A stretch of DNA of 64,000 nt from Cephalopachus bancanus (GCA_027257055.1 JAPVLO010000182.1:8494001-8558000), one strand, 5' to 3'. Counted from the stretch's first letter, positions 21,151-33,750 are shown. The notes: generated by a model from the sequence alone, not told the origin. Numbers and translations are program-made.

Positions 21151-21621
21151 CTTCGCCTTGACATTGAACTTCTCTGAGCAAGCAGTTAGTTACTGGGCCT
21201 AAGCCGAGCAATGGGCCCCGAAGAAGGAAGTCTCTGATTTGCTTTGTCTGGCCTTCAGGGCCCCTTTGCTAACGCTGTTCCACTGCAGTCTTGACAGCTT
21301 CATTATCCTCACTTCCTATTGGGGGAAATCTGCCGTCCCCCCCATTCACACCCACAACACCGCCTTGCAATTTTGTATTTGCTCATCTGCCACCTCATTC
21401 TCTGAATGCCTTCCCTTCTTCCTCTACCCCAATTGAAGTCCCTCCTTGCTTTTCTTCCAAAATCATTCCTACGTCATCTCTTCTAGGAAGACGCTCTTGT
21501 CCCACTTAGTCCTGCCTATCTCCTGATTCAAACTTATCTGCTGTCCTGGAGGTGGGAGTGAGGCAGATGTGGACGCCAACCGAGAGAGCTTTCTAGGTGT
21601 GTGGCACCGGAGACCGCACTT
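21151..21621. other. Unique stretch, no gene seen
   Basis: C/T-rich near 21330-21510. Chance frames only. Confidence 0.5.
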
Positions 21622-21634
21622 CAGAGACAGTCTT

Positions 21635-21926
21635 TTTTTTTTTTTTTTGAGTTGGAGTCTCACTCCGTCGCCCAGACTGGAGTGCAGGGGCCGCTCCCGG
21701 CCACCGCAGCCTCGACCTGCTGGGCTCCGGCGATCCTTCCGCCTCCGCCTTCCAAGTAGTTGGAACTACAGGCGCACGCTACCACGCCCGGATAATTTTT
21801 TGATTTGTTGTAGAGATGAGGTCTTACCAAGTTGCCCAGGCGGGTCTCGAACCCGTGGGCTCAGGCAATCTGCTCACCTCAGCCTCCCAAGGCGCGGGAT
21901 TACAGGCTGAGCCACCGAGCCCGGCC
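21635..21926 (-). mobile_element. Alu SINE, young lineage subfamily
   Basis: Full-length antisense dimer rich in intact CpG (GGTCTCGAACCCGTGGGC, CACCGAGCCCGGCC), which suggests a recent copy. Flanked by CAGAGACAGTCTT (21622-21634) and CAGAGACAATCTT (21927-21939). Confidence 0.98.
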
Positions 21927-22013
21927 CAGAGACAATCTTGATCCCAGGTGGGACATCCTCCTGAAAGTCCCAGGAGTCCATCTGTTACCCTATTCACTTC
22001 ATTCTTCTGTGAT

Positions 22014-22105
22014 CATGGCACTGTATTAGGATTATGGGAATGCTAATAGAATAAGATGCAGTCTTTTCCCTAAACATACTTGCAATCTAGTGTTGGGTTG
22101 ATAGG
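22014..22105. repeat. Duplicated segment A, copy 1
   Basis: Shares with 22658-22749 the unusual run CAGTCTTTTCCCTAAACATAC and TCTAGTGTTGGGTTGATAG. Its basic structure resembles an L2-type antisense segment (AATAAGA-CAGTC...CTAGTG). Confidence 0.8.
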
Positions 22106-22279
22106 ACATGTACATTACAGGGCAAGGGAGCAGGTCATCAGTGTCTCACTAGAGACGTCAAGTGCTCAAGGGTCCTGTTGTGAGAGAGATCACCTAGGTT
22201 AGAAGCAGAGAAGAAAGGCTTTGAGGGGCATGCTTATTTTGAAGATAAGATTTTCAAGCCAAGAAGAAACTGGACAGGC

Positions 22280-22530
22280 CTTGCTAAGTTTCTGCACTTG
22301 GCCTGTTACCATTAGGTCATATCATTTTTATTCAGTCACATGACTACATGGCTGCCCCTGCTTCATCAAAACTAAGCATAAAAGCAGAGAGCTTCCCTGT
22401 ATCTTGGGGTCTTTATTCTCAAGGCTCTTGTGTCATGAAAAACTATGATCAAATAAGTTTGTTATATATATTTTTGGTTAACCTGTCTTTTGTTACGGGG
22501 TGTCAACCATGACCCTTATGATGGGGAGGA
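22280..22530 (+). mobile_element. ERV LTR 3' part
   Basis: 'AAAAGCAGAGAGCTTCCCTGTATCTTGGGGTC', then 'CAAATAAGTTTG' and 'CTGTCTTTTGTTACGGGGTGTCAACCATGACCC' is the usual R/U5 layout of a class I LTR. The 5' boundary is unclear. Confidence 0.55.
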
Positions 22531-22657
22531 GAGGGATCACCCCATTTGTATCCCTAGCTTTCTGTGGTCACCGTGATCTCCCTACCAGAATCCTGGACCT
22601 CAGGGGGGAAAGCTCCTAGATGGAGATACTGGTACCATATAGACTAGGCCACATGAG

Positions 22658-22749
22658 CATGGCACTATATTAGGATTGTGGGAAAGCTAACAGAATAAGA
22701 GGCAGTCTTTTCCCTAAACATACTCACAAGTCTAGTGTTGGGTTGATAG
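22658..22749. repeat. Duplicated segment A, copy 2
   Basis: Second copy of 22014-22105, offset about 644 bp and close to 88% identical by eye. It is directly followed by an Alu left-arm fragment. Confidence 0.8.
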
Positions 22750-22751
22750 TA

Positions 22752-22908
22752 TGCGCCATCACGCCCAGTTAATTTTTTGATTTTTTTTTGTAGAGATGGG
22801 GTCTCGCTATATAGCCTAGGCTAGTCTCAAACTCCTGGACTCAAGTGATCCTTCTGCCTCGGCCTCCCAAAATGCTGGGATTATAGACGTGAGCTACCAC
22901 ACCCAGCC
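22752..22908 (-). mobile_element. Alu fragment (older)
   Basis: Antisense left monomer plus linker: 'CCATCACGCCCAGTTAATTTTTTG...GTAGAGATGGGGTCTCGC...GAGCTACCACACCCAGCC'. Confidence 0.92.
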
Positions 22909-22960
22909 TTAGGAGGATTTTGACAACAGAAGGAGAAATGAGATACAGGACATTCCCTGC
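22909..22960 (+). mobile_element. Fragment of the GA-rich ancient repeat
   Basis: 'AGGATTTTGACAACAGAAGGAGAAATGAGATACAGGACATTCC' matches the start of the repeat at 24272. Confidence 0.6.
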
Positions 22961-23992
22961 CCTTCTTCCAGTTCCCGTTTGCACAGTTTTTTTTCTAAAA
23001 AAATGTTATTCACAGAGTGACCTTTCCAATGTATCAGAAAGAGAATACCTCCCAAGCTGCTCTCTACTTATTTATTAGACAAATCCTGCCTCTTTACTAG
23101 GAAAGCCCAGAATTGAGAACATCTGTGCCTCTTCATTGACACTATTGACCTTGATTCTGGCGGGAGTAGGTGAAAGACTTCCTCTCTGAGCTGTTGCCTC
23201 ATAACAAAGTGAACAAGGGGTTGATGTTCCAAGCATGCTCAGGTGGGAGTCAATCTTTTTTCCTTAGGTTAGAAAATAAATGAGAGAGAGAGAAAGAGGA
23301 AATTCACTTCTCCAGGATAGGAGGAGGCTTAAGAAAACATGGCCTGGCTGTAGCTCAAAGAGCACATGGCCACACTACAGCTTAGCGAGGCAATGACCCA
23401 GAGTCAATCTTTAATGGAAGTGTGTCCTTGCTGAACTCTGATCACTCCTCCACCTTTCTTCAAGAGTCCTTCCACGTTTTTGGCACCTTTCGAGAGTGTC
23501 AATAAAGTGTCCTGGAGTTGAGAAGAACCAGGATGGGAAGAGAAGAGGAAGAAGAGGAGGGACAAAAACTATACTGGTTTTCCTTTCCAAAAACAGTTGT
23601 AAACAGTTTAGAGCGATTCATTATTCACAGAGAATACTCACAGATACTAGTTCTTTTGATCCTGAATCCACAAGAAAAAAAAAACCAAAAAGTAAGTTTA
23701 GTCCAAAAGCATTTACTATCTACTAGAAGCCAGAAAATTTAAGGCTAGAGAGACAGGAAGTTGGAGAAGACACAGGCCTAGCCTATGAAGAGCCCAAAGT
23801 CTCCATTAAGACACAGATAGGTAATAAAGAAAAAGAAAATAATCCTCTGCACGAAGTTTAGAACCAGAACGAAAACTCATCTATGTGATATAAGAGGGAG
23901 ACGTCAGAGGATGGACTCCTTAGAATAATTTTTTAAAGTTAAAAAATATTTTAAAAAAATATTTTTACAATTTTATCTTTTATTTCTTATTC
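22961..23992. other. Unique stretch, no gene seen
   Basis: Purine-rich around 23500-23750 with a short A-tract. The two overlapping frames there (23496-23742) are low-complexity Lys/Arg/Glu. No domain. Confidence 0.5.
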
Positions 23993-24271
23993 TTTTTTTT
24001 GGAGTCAGTATTTCACTCTGGAGTGCAGTGGCATGATCAAGGCTCATTGCAGCCTCGACTTCCTGGGCTCAGGTGATCTTTCCACCTCAATCTCCCAAGT
24101 TGCTGGGACTGCAGGCATGTGTCACCACATCTGGCTAATTTGTTGATTTTTTTGTAGAGATGAGATCTCGCTATGTTGCATAGTCTGGTCTTGAACTCCT
24201 GGGCTCAAGTGATTCTTCTGCCTTGGCCTCCCAAGTTCCTGGGATTACAGATATGAGCCACCACACTTGGC
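23993..24271 (-). mobile_element. Alu SINE, old (AluJ-like)
   Basis: Diverged antisense dimer: 'GGCATGATCAAGGCTCATTGCAGCCTCGACTTCCTGGGCTCAGG' to 'GAGCCACCACACTTGGC'. Confidence 0.93.
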
Positions 24272-25490
24272 ATTAGTAGGATTTTGAAAACAGAAAGAGA
24301 AATGAGATGCAGATCATTCCAGCAGAAGATTCAAAGGTGCAAAGGCATAGAACAGCATTATGGATGTACAAGACAATGAGAAGACCTGCCTTGCTGAGGA
24401 AAAGTTGGAGATAGGTACTTTAGGATGGGCAGAAGGGTCAGGAAATCTCCAGGAGAGGTAGGCAGGAGCTAACTACGGGAACTTAACCTTTATCATAAAA
24501 AGTCAAAGAAAGGTAATGAGAGACCTTAAAAAGAACCTAACTTTACATTAGTAAATTCTAAGAGAAAGATATGAGTTCAATTTTAGATATGTTGCACTTG
24601 AAGCTTCTATCTAAACTATTAAATGCAGATATATCTAAATTAAAATATCTAGTAGGGACACATGGGGTTGGAATTCAGGGAAAGTTTGGGGAAGAGATCC
24701 AGGGAAGGGAATCATTGCATGAACAGTAGTTGAGCCAGCGCAGAAGGTGACTCCTGAAGACAGCTCTGGACAGCACCCTTGGGGAGATCACCGTTCAAAG
24801 GGGGAGCAGAGAATGAAAAGCTCATGGGAGGAATCAAGAAGAATGTCCCCAGCATTAGAAGATGACAAAGATAGAATGGGATTAGGAAAGTCAAGGCACT
24901 TTCCAAGAAGGGGAGTGCTCACCAAAGTTGAATATAGACATGTCAAGCTCATGTATGGACTGGAGTCTCCTGGACTCAGCAAATATAAGTATCTATTGAT
25001 GAAAGCAATCTCAGTGGAGGAGGACTGGCAGGTCGAAGCCAGAATGAAGCAGGTTGAGAGCTGAATGAGAAATAAGAAAATGGCGATAGCCATTGGTATC
25101 TTCTCTTTTAAAAACAACTGTAAAGAGAAGTGGGAAACATTGGATTGGGAGTTTTTGTTTATTTTAATGTATAAGATATTGAACAAGTTTGTGTGATGGT
25201 AGAAAGGAGCCCATCTTAAAAGAGAAGATGAAGATATAATGAAAGAGAGAAGACAATTGAAGGAACAAGGTTCCTGGTCCCTGAGGAGACAAGGGGATAT
25301 AGGTTGGGATAAAGATTCAGAGCACAGAAGGAGATGTGACCTTGCACAGGAGGAAGGGCAGTTCTTCCTTCAAAGGAGGTGCCATTGGGGTAAAGCCATT
25401 GACAAGGTAATCGTAGTGAGAGTGAAAGAAGCAGCAGAAGAGGAGACGAAATCGATTGTCTTGAGGCTAACATGAGCTAATTGGGTGAAA
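24272..25490 (+). mobile_element. Long GA-rich ancient mammalian repeat
   Basis: Follows, in order, phrases of a common but decayed mammalian repeat: GGATTTTGA..CAGA, ATCATTCCAGCAGA, CAAAGGCATAGAACAGCAT, TTTCCAAGAAGGGGAGTGCTCA, CAATCTCAGTGGAGGAGGAC, GAATGAAGCAGGTTGAGAG and GGGCAGTTCTTCC. I am sure of the family pattern but not of its database name. The open frames within it (24747-25064, 25239-25475) are repeat-derived. Confidence 0.65.
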
Positions 25491-26378
25491 TTACACGACA
25501 ACTTTTTGACCTGACATCACTGTGATGGAAATCTCCATACAACAAAAACTTTCCAAGTGCTGGCTAGGGGCCCATATATAGATTTGACAAGGCCAAATGC
25601 TGAGGTCAGAGAATGCAGATCACCTTTGGATGCAGTACCAATGAGACATTGCCAATAGTGAAAAGGGGCTTCAAAAGGAAAGTGGGAATGGTTTCCAAAT
25701 GGGAGCTGATGTTGCCATTATATACATGTCTGTACTGTCTATTCATTATGTTTTCTATATAGCTTGCTTAAAAATTAGCCCTAGTTAAATATACTATCCA
25801 AAGGTCAACTGAGCATAGTCTGACACCGCATGGGTGGGTAACCAAAAATATCCCCTGCATACATTGCAGTCATTCCTTGGCCTTAACAGAACTCCCATTT
25901 CTAGTGCAGGTCCTGTTTGGAGATCAAGTCTGGAACGAACTGTTGAGAAATGAATTAGGCACAACCAGAGGACTTCTTGGTTTATATCGATTTCCCTCCC
26001 AAAGAGTTAAGGGGGTTCTGTCCTGGGAGCTGCACCAATTCTAAGCCAGAGGGTGAGGTGAGTTTGACTCTGTCACTCTGAGCCTCTTTCTTCCTTTTCC
26101 TCTTCTCGGCAGCTAGATCCTTCTCTCTTGTTCAGGCATGCCACTCCCTAGTGGTTACCCTTTACCTGCCACGAACTCTCTCAGTATACCTGAAATATAC
26201 TCTCTCAGTATAGGGCCTGAAATTACGTTAGTCACCATGTTTACTCTCTCCAAGGGGCATGATTACACGAAGTCTTCCTTTTTGATTTTATTAAAGGCTT
26301 TGATCCCTCTTAGAAGGCATTAAGCATTCAGAAGCAGGAGAGAAAGTGTTTGGGCGACTGAAACCTTTCTTAGCACAT
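25491..26378. other. Unique stretch, no gene seen
   Basis: No repeat or domain recognised. The longest open frame, at 26138-26323, has no domain. Confidence 0.5.
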
Positions 26379-26391
26379 AGAAATCTCCTCT

Positions 26392-27528
26392 TTGGTACAT
26401 TTAGAGTTGATATTTGTACATGGTGACAGGTAGGGGCCTTGTTTTATTCTGCATATGGTTAGCCAGTTTTCCCAGCACTGTTTGCTAAATAAGGCTTCCT
26501 CTCCCCAGTGGTTGTTATTGATGGCTTTGTCGAAGAGGAGTTGGTTGAGAGACCGAGTTTTTGCTTCCAGAATCTCTGTCCTGTTCCATTGGTCCATTTG
26601 CCTGTTTTGTACCAGTACCAAGTTGTTTTGATTATTGTAGTCTTATAGTAAAGTTTAAAGTCTGAAAATGTGTTACCTTTTACTGAGGATTGTTTTGGCT
26701 ATTAGTGCTCTTTTTTGTTTCCATATGGGTTTCTGTATTGTTGTGTCCAGGTCTAAGAAGAATAATGTTGGTAATTTGATGGTTATTGCATTGCACCTGT
26801 AGATTGCCTTGGTAGGATGGACATCTTGACAATGGCCATCATTAACAAATAAAAAAACTACAGATGCTGGCACGGTTGTGGAGAAAAGGGAACCCTTCTA
26901 CACTGTTGGTGGGAATGCAAACTAGTTTGACCTCTATGGAAAATACTGTGGCAATTTCTAAAAATAAGTGAGAAATTGATTTTCTATATAATCCAGCAAT
27001 CCCCTTTCTGGTGATATTCCTGGAGGAACATTAATTAGTCTACAAAAAAGGTATCTGCACACACATGTTTATTGCTGCACTATTCACAACAGCAAAAACA
27101 TGGAACCAACCCAAATGCCCATAGAAAATGAACTGGATAAAGAAAATGTGGTACATATACATGATGGAGTATTACACAGCCATAAAGAAGGACAAAATCA
27201 TGGACTTCACAATAAATTGGAAGGAGTTGGAGACCATCATACTTAGCGATCTATTGCAAAAACAACAAGAAATAATAATACATGGTCTCACTCATAAGTG
27301 GGACCTGAACATTCATCACAGTAGCACCAGGGAAGGATTGGCAGTCATAGAACACTGCCAGGTGAAGGCAGAGGGGGCACATAAAAACGAAAAGGGCACC
27401 TGGTCCTAAACCAGGGGACATGAGGACTAGTTGGAGGCCCAAACCTCACCTGCACATAGACGACTTATGGACCTAATCCTGACTTGCATGCCGTATCTCT
27501 ACAATAAAATAAAGTTATTAAAATAAAA
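26392..27528 (+). mobile_element. L1 with 5' inversion (twin priming)
   Basis: The first part (26392 to about 26835) is antisense ORF2. Its minus strand reads [54 protein letters not shown] and [17 protein letters not shown]. The second part (about 26840-27528) is sense ORF2 end (CAGATGCTGGCACGGTTGTGG...), 3' UTR and poly-A. The direct repeats AGAAATCTCCTCT (26379-26391) and AGAAACCTCCTCT (27529-27541) bracket both parts together, so this is one insertion. About 190 ORF2 codons between the two parts are missing. Confidence 0.92.
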
Positions 27529-27541
27529 AGAAACCTCCTCT

Positions 27542-28569
27542 AACTTTATAGCTGGTTCTGCCTAAAACTGTGTTTCCTACCAGTGATGGGACACATGGAC
27601 ATACTGAGGTCACCCTCACCCCAGGCGTAAGCCATGAAGACTCAGCCTCCATGGCCACTAGTCCTTCCTTCATATAAACCGTGTGATACCCTCTCAAGTC
27701 TTTCAAAAGCTGGACCGTGTACCCAGATACTACCCTGAGGTGACATCACAATAATGATCAGATCTTTTGAATATTCCTCTCTCTGGTTTGCTGCCCATTT
27801 TCTTTCTTTATAGTTCTTTGTAGATGGAAAATGAATGTGATAGCACGAATACTTCGAGACAAGTATAATTCTTTGTTGCCAGAAATATACTCTTATTTTA
27901 TTGCCTTCTCCAAAACCCTGATGACTATCCTCTTCTTCTCTCCCCTTCCTGAAGTGAGTGGCAGCTGCATGGCCCTGACCCTTCCACTATGCCTAAGCAC
28001 TTCTGGGTGCCTGTAATTCAAGTGTTGGAGCAGTTGTTTTGCAGAGACCGTCTCACTCAAGCTTCATCTATCTTCAGCTGTGTCTTGGAAAAGTCTTGTT
28101 TCTCTACCCTTGTTCCATGCATACTTCTATATCAAGGGATGAAAAATAGAAGCTGACATCATGTGGATTATTTATGTGGATAAGATCCCACCAGGCTGCT
28201 CGTGATGTACTACAAGCACTTGCTATTCTGCGACTCTGGCCCCAGGAAAACCAATTGCAGTTGACACAGAAATTGGTTACCCCTGAGAACAGGGCTTCTT
28301 GAAAATTTTCACAGACTCTAGTGGAAAGACCATGGAGCTTTGAGCTCAGGGTCCAGCCCTGAGGATGGCCATGACTCAGCATCCTCACAATAAAGGTTTC
28401 ACTAAAATCCACATCAGAAATGGAATCTTGATTAGACTGAAGCTTTATTTCACTCCCAAACAGGATTTGTCTCTCTGTCCTTGGGGCTTTAGCAACAGGG
28501 CCACCAAGAATGATGGAGAGCATGCCCCAAAATGTGGGACCACTGAGAAAGAAATGCACACAGCAAAGT
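27542..28569. other. Unique stretch, no gene supported
   Basis: A 156-codon minus-strand frame (28104-28574) has no recognisable domain. Nothing else stands out. Confidence 0.5.
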
Positions 28570-28830
28570 GACATTTTTTGAATATTTTTCCTGATTATAA
28601 ATATTTTCCTTATATAATCAACTGATTAAACTTGGGAAATAAAGAGAGGCATAAAGAAGAACATTAAAATGACTCATCGTTCCATCCACCCATCTCATTC
28701 TCTGATATATTTCCTTCGAGCCCTTTGTATGTTTCACAGAATAGAAGCTTATCACATATACAATTTTACATCCTTATTTTTGCACTTTACATTATATCAT
28801 GAATAGGACAGGTTTGATTATAATGTCTCA
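28570..28830 (-). mobile_element. Possible old L1 fragment
   Basis: 'TTTTTGCACTTTACATTATATCATGAATA' resembles antisense old-L1 DNA (cttttttcacttaacattatatcatgaa). Decayed. Confidence 0.4.
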
Positions 28831-29154
28831 AAGTCATCAGGGTATAAACATGAACTGCTTTTACTTTTCCAATAATTCCCTATGACTGTCCTATGTCAAA
28901 TCTCACCCCCCCACCCCACAATGGGGACAAGATATACTTGATAACAGCTCAATCCAATTACATAATTTTCAGTCACATCCAGGAATCAAAATGGTGTCAT
29001 TTTAACTATTAAGCTAGTTTTTCACATCAAAAAAATTCAACGTCATATTTAATTGATTCAAAGTTCTCCCTAGATCTCTTCCTTCTCCCAAGGGATGAGC
29101 TGGACTTAAAGCTTACACTGGAAAGTAAAGAGAGGTCAGAGGACATACTCTGTG
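28831..29154. other. Unique stretch, no gene seen
   Basis: Includes a C-run near 28905-28918. Confidence 0.5.
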
Positions 29155-29270
29155 CCTTCTTTTTATAATTTTAGATTCAGGGGGTACAAATGTGTCTTCA
29201 TTACATGGACACATTGTGTAGTGGTGGGAATTGGGTCTCAGGTGGCCCATTCCTGGTCTGTGCTTTCTTA
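29155..29270 (-). mobile_element. L1 3' UTR fragment
   Basis: 'ATTTTAGATTCAGGGGGTACAAATGTGTCTTCATTACATGG' is antisense L1 3' UTR of the primate/older type. Confidence 0.6.
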
Positions 29271-30059
29271 TATATCCCATTTCTTTTCCCTGCCCTTGCC
29301 TTGTTGTATAAGAATAGGTAGGGGAGAAAGAAAAAAAAGCAAAAAACAAAACCTACTGACATGACTGCCCTGGCAAGTTGCTGCCCCTTCCTGTCGGCCA
29401 TCACCACTCTTCACTGGTCCATGTGGATGGTTGAGGGACCCAAACTGTCTTACTGATGAGGGCTCCATTCTCATAGTACTCCTTTTTGTCTCAAACTTCA
29501 GCATTCCTGCCATTCTTACACATGCTCCATGACCCCATTATGTGGCTAGTGGGTATAAGAAATGTCTAAAACACATTCAAGGTGGTATCCTTGCCCTCTC
29601 ATCACTCAGCCGTACTACAAAACCTCTCCCTGTCCCCTGCAGTGTTCTGTCCCCCAACTGTGACAGAGCCTGGGAATGAAATGGTAGGTTCTGTCTCTCA
29701 GAGATGACCCCACCATTCATAAACCATTTTCTTGAGATCCTCTTTTTTGGTTTGAAGAGGAGGATAAGTTGCACTTCCTCCATCTCTTCTTCCAAGAGGA
29801 GAGAGAGAGAGTGAATAAATATTCTTCATAAACACTGTTCTCCCTAAAAAGGTAACTTTATTTTATATCTCCATGATAAAAAGCCACCAAATCTGTTCAA
29901 CTTGTGTCAACTCTATCAACGTAAAGAGTCTCAAGATTAAGAATCAGATCTCCTCTATACTTGGCCCCTGTAATATTTAATCACTTTGTTCTCAACAGTT
30001 CTTGTCTCTGCTGTAAACTGCACTATTCTCAAGGGTAAACAGCTCAATCACTACTATCC
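29271..30059. other. Unique stretch, no gene seen
   Basis: Several short overlapping frames, none with a recognisable domain. Confidence 0.5.
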
Positions 30060-30240
30060 TATCACAAAGGCACTTTTAAAATATCTTTTCATGACTCATT
30101 TATTCCATTTTATGGATTACCATTTTGTTACATATTTAGGTTGCTTCTGTTTTTGTATTATAAACAATACTGTGATAAACATCTTTGTTCATATTTTAAG
30201 TAGTTTTCTTAGGATTATAGCTAACAGTTATTATGCACAT
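30060..30240 (-). mobile_element. Old L1 fragment
   Basis: 'TTTAGGTTGCTTCTGTTTTTGTATTATAAACAATACTGTGATAAACATC' is antisense L1 DNA (ggttgtttccagttttt..attataaacaatgctg). Confidence 0.55.
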
Positions 30241-30400
30241 CTTATATTTTGGCATTTTATTAAGCTTTTCACAAGCATTATCGTACTAAGTCCTCATAGG
30301 ATAAAGGTACAATTAATGATGATAGATATACCGAATTGATTCATTTATCAAACAATAATACCGAGCTCCTAGTGTATGCCAGGCACTGTTCTCTCAGCAT
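30241..30400 (-). mobile_element. MIR/L2-type fragments
   Basis: 'TTTTCACAAGCATTATCGTACTAAGTCCTCATAGGATAAAGGTAC' followed by 'CTAGTGTATGCCAGGCACTGTTCTC' is antisense MIR/L2 order. Confidence 0.55.
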
Positions 30401-31429
30401 CCTCACTCATCTCTGTCTCCCTTAACAGTGGTGCACCACACAAGTTCTGAAACTTGCTATGTGTCCTTAATGGTTGGGTTAAAGCAAAGCAGCACCTCAC
30501 ATAAGCTGAGCAAATCCCTTGGATGCCAGCGTCCTTGACTCAACCCCCAGGTGCTACCTTCTTTCTGGGAATAGAGTATGAAGTACAGGTTTTGGTAAAA
30601 GTCATTAGGGAAATCTCAGGAGCTCTCTGCATAGTCTCAAGGCCCTTTAAGAGTCAGAAAAGACTAAGCCCTCTCCAAGGTGCTGAAAACAGCGGTGCGT
30701 GCTGTGTATGCACAAAAAGGACCACTGACCCTGTATTGGTTATCGGTCTTCTGAAGGGACAGAAGGAGTGACACTGTATCCTCTTAGCAATATTTAAGTA
30801 AAGAAAGTCAAACAACATTTTCGGATTTTTCTCCTTCTCCTTCTCCCGAACAAAGTGCTATTAAGAGGTAGAAGTAGCATTCATATCTGTGGAGTGACCC
30901 ATTCTTTCTAGGGTAGGGGAGTAGAAAAGGGTCCTTAAGATATCTGAACCTTGATGTCCTTGGTTAACATTGTGTTAGTTGTTGGTGTGGTAGGGAGCAG
31001 AGAGTGAGAAGAACAGGGTATTATGCCCTAACTGCGCTGGATAATCTTTTTTTTTTTTCCTATTTACCGTATACTAATGTTTTGTCCTCTTCTGCTGGGA
31101 AAAAAACAGCAGAATCTGGGTAAGAAGAAGATATTATAGTGGTCAAAAACTTGTCTATAGTCTTTTAGTTCCAGGTTTGAATTTTGTATCTGTTATAAAT
31201 TTGTTTAATATGGTTTCTGCCTTGACACTTATTTTTAAACCTGACATAAGTTGTTTGAAATCCAGACATGCCCCAGCACCTTTGTTCTAGTTAAAACTTC
31301 CTCCCTCTGTGTGGTTGTTTTCAATGCAGCCTGTTTGTTTGTGCCCCAAGCACAACACACTCCATAATTGTTGAACAAGATATAATCTAATGGTCAATGC
31401 CAAAGTCATGTAAACACATTTCCTCCCAC
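30401..31429. other. Unique stretch, no gene seen
   Basis: AT-rich in its second half. No domain or repeat identified with confidence. Confidence 0.5.
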
Positions 31430-31705
31430 ATGTGTCTTTTCTTTAAACTAATCAAGTCGCAAGAAACCCTAAGGGGTAACACCCATGGACCTAAATAAGG
31501 GACTAGTCGCACAGGTTCTTTCCCTCCATCCTTTGGCTGAGCACCCTGTTGCCTCCAGACTTTCTGTCAGTCCCCCAGTCAGCACCCCCTAACATCTCTG
31601 GGACCTGTGAGTAATACATTTCTCTTGTTTTATACATTTTGCTTTCACTTTCTCATTGTGGTTCACCTAGAGAGTAGCTATCTTGGTTTTTGGATACTTT
31701 CAACG
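31430..31705 (+). mobile_element. LTR-like 3' part
   Basis: 'GCACCCTGTTGCCTCCAGAC', 'CTGGGACCTGTGAGTAATACATTTCTCTTGTTTTATACATT' and 'CTTTCTCATTGTGGTTCACC' resemble a class I LTR R/U5 region. Boundaries and family are uncertain. Confidence 0.4.
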
Positions 31706-32144
31706 AGGGAGAACTCAATAACAAATTAGAAAGAAACCATAAAAATTAAAATTACAACAGTATCACTATTTGTGCCAATTAAGATTAAGTATAGTTCCAA
31801 GGGAGAGAAAACAAAACTTTCATAGGCTAACAGGAATGATTTTTTTCTCACATAAGTTTAGGAGGGGCACTTTACGGCTGCACACCTTCTTGGGAGTATA
31901 AGAGGGCCCAGGTTCCTTTCGTCTTTCTGCTATGACTTGTTATCAAGCTGTTTCCATCCTTGGAGTCACACAAGGGATGCTGTGGCTTCAGTTTCCATGA
32001 TTCAGGCAGGAAGAATAGGAAGGGCTATGGTAGATGAGTCTGTCTTTTTGAAGAGACTTTTTTTTCACAAGAGAAAGTATGGAAAACAATATTTTAGCTT
32101 TCTAGTCTCTGTAGGAAGGCAGGTAAGAGAGAAGCCTTTGTACA
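31706..32144. other. Unique stretch, no gene seen
   Basis: Only one 81-codon frame (31937-32182), without a domain. Confidence 0.45.
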
Positions 32145-32320
32145 TGCTTCGTTATCAGTGTGACTTTGGTTATGTTACTTGACCTATAGAAGCACTTCCA
32201 TTATGCATCTATAAAATGGGATGCTATTGCCCCACCTTGTAGAATTTTTTGAGGATTAATTAGGATGATGTATGATAAGCCTTTATCATCGAGTCTGGCA
32301 TGTCATACGTTCTCTACAAG
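32145..32320 (+). mobile_element. MIR SINE
   Basis: 'GTGTGACTTTGGTTATGTTACTTGACC...CATCTATAAAATGGGATGC...GAGGATTAATTAGGATG' is the sense MIR core. Confidence 0.85.
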
Positions 32321-32659
32321 CTTTTTAAAAAAATAGTAAGTTAGACCAATTTTAGAGACCATGAAGAGAAATGAATATACAATCCAGAGGAGAGTTGAAG
32401 CCACTCACTCTAGAATTTCTTATTTAGCTGGGAGCTTGGCTGAATTCTGAGAACTTATATTGCTAATGTCTATTTATTGATGACAACCGGCAGAAATCAA
32501 GAAACTACCAGCAATCTCAATCCTTCTGGCAGTGGTAGATATTATACACAGAAGGTTTTAAATGCACCCTCATTTGACATGGTGTTTGTGATGGCCTACC
32601 TTGCTGTCATAACTGCGTCCCTGCAGAGCTGTGCATAAAGAAAAATTTGCTTAACCAGT

Positions 32660-32800
32660 GGGCTTGGATGTGTGGCCTCGTTCTGCCACTTACTATCAAT
32701 GTGACTTCAGGGTAAACCTCCTTGGACTTCAGTTTACTCATCTGCAACCTAGGGATATAATAACTTTTCTCCACTTCACAGGATTCTGGAGATCAATGAA
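32660..32800 (+). mobile_element. MIR SINE
   Basis: 'TTCTGCCACTTACTATCAATGTGACTTCAGG' and 'CAGTTTACTCATCTGCAACCTAGGGATATAATAAC' are sense MIR. Confidence 0.87.
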
Positions 32801-33475
<675 letters not shown>

Positions 33476-33599
33476 ACTGCAAACACCCTTTTCAGATATG
33501 TTTTATACATACATATGCATTCATATATTTAAAAATGAAACTCCAAGGGTTTAACCACTTGCTCAGCTAATAACTAGCCAGAGTGGAGTGCAACTTTTC

Positions 33600-33750
33600 A
33601 GCTAAAGCGGTCATGAAATATCAAATAGGGGACAATTTGTCCAACATGGTCATTTTACAGATGGCCAGGCCAAGGCCTATAGCAGTAACATGACTTGTGA
33701 TACCAGCAAGGCTAGAACTGGATCCTAGATCTCTGAGTGACCAAACAAAT
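33600..33750 (-). mobile_element. MIR SINE
   Basis: 'CATTTTACAGATGGCCAGGCCAAGGCC...ATGACTTGTGATACCAGCAAGGCTAGAACTGGATCC' is the antisense MIR order. Confidence 0.75.

Noticed and set aside
28104..28574. 156-codon minus-strand open frame
   Set aside because: No domain or signal, and no sign of a retrocopy (no tail or target repeats).
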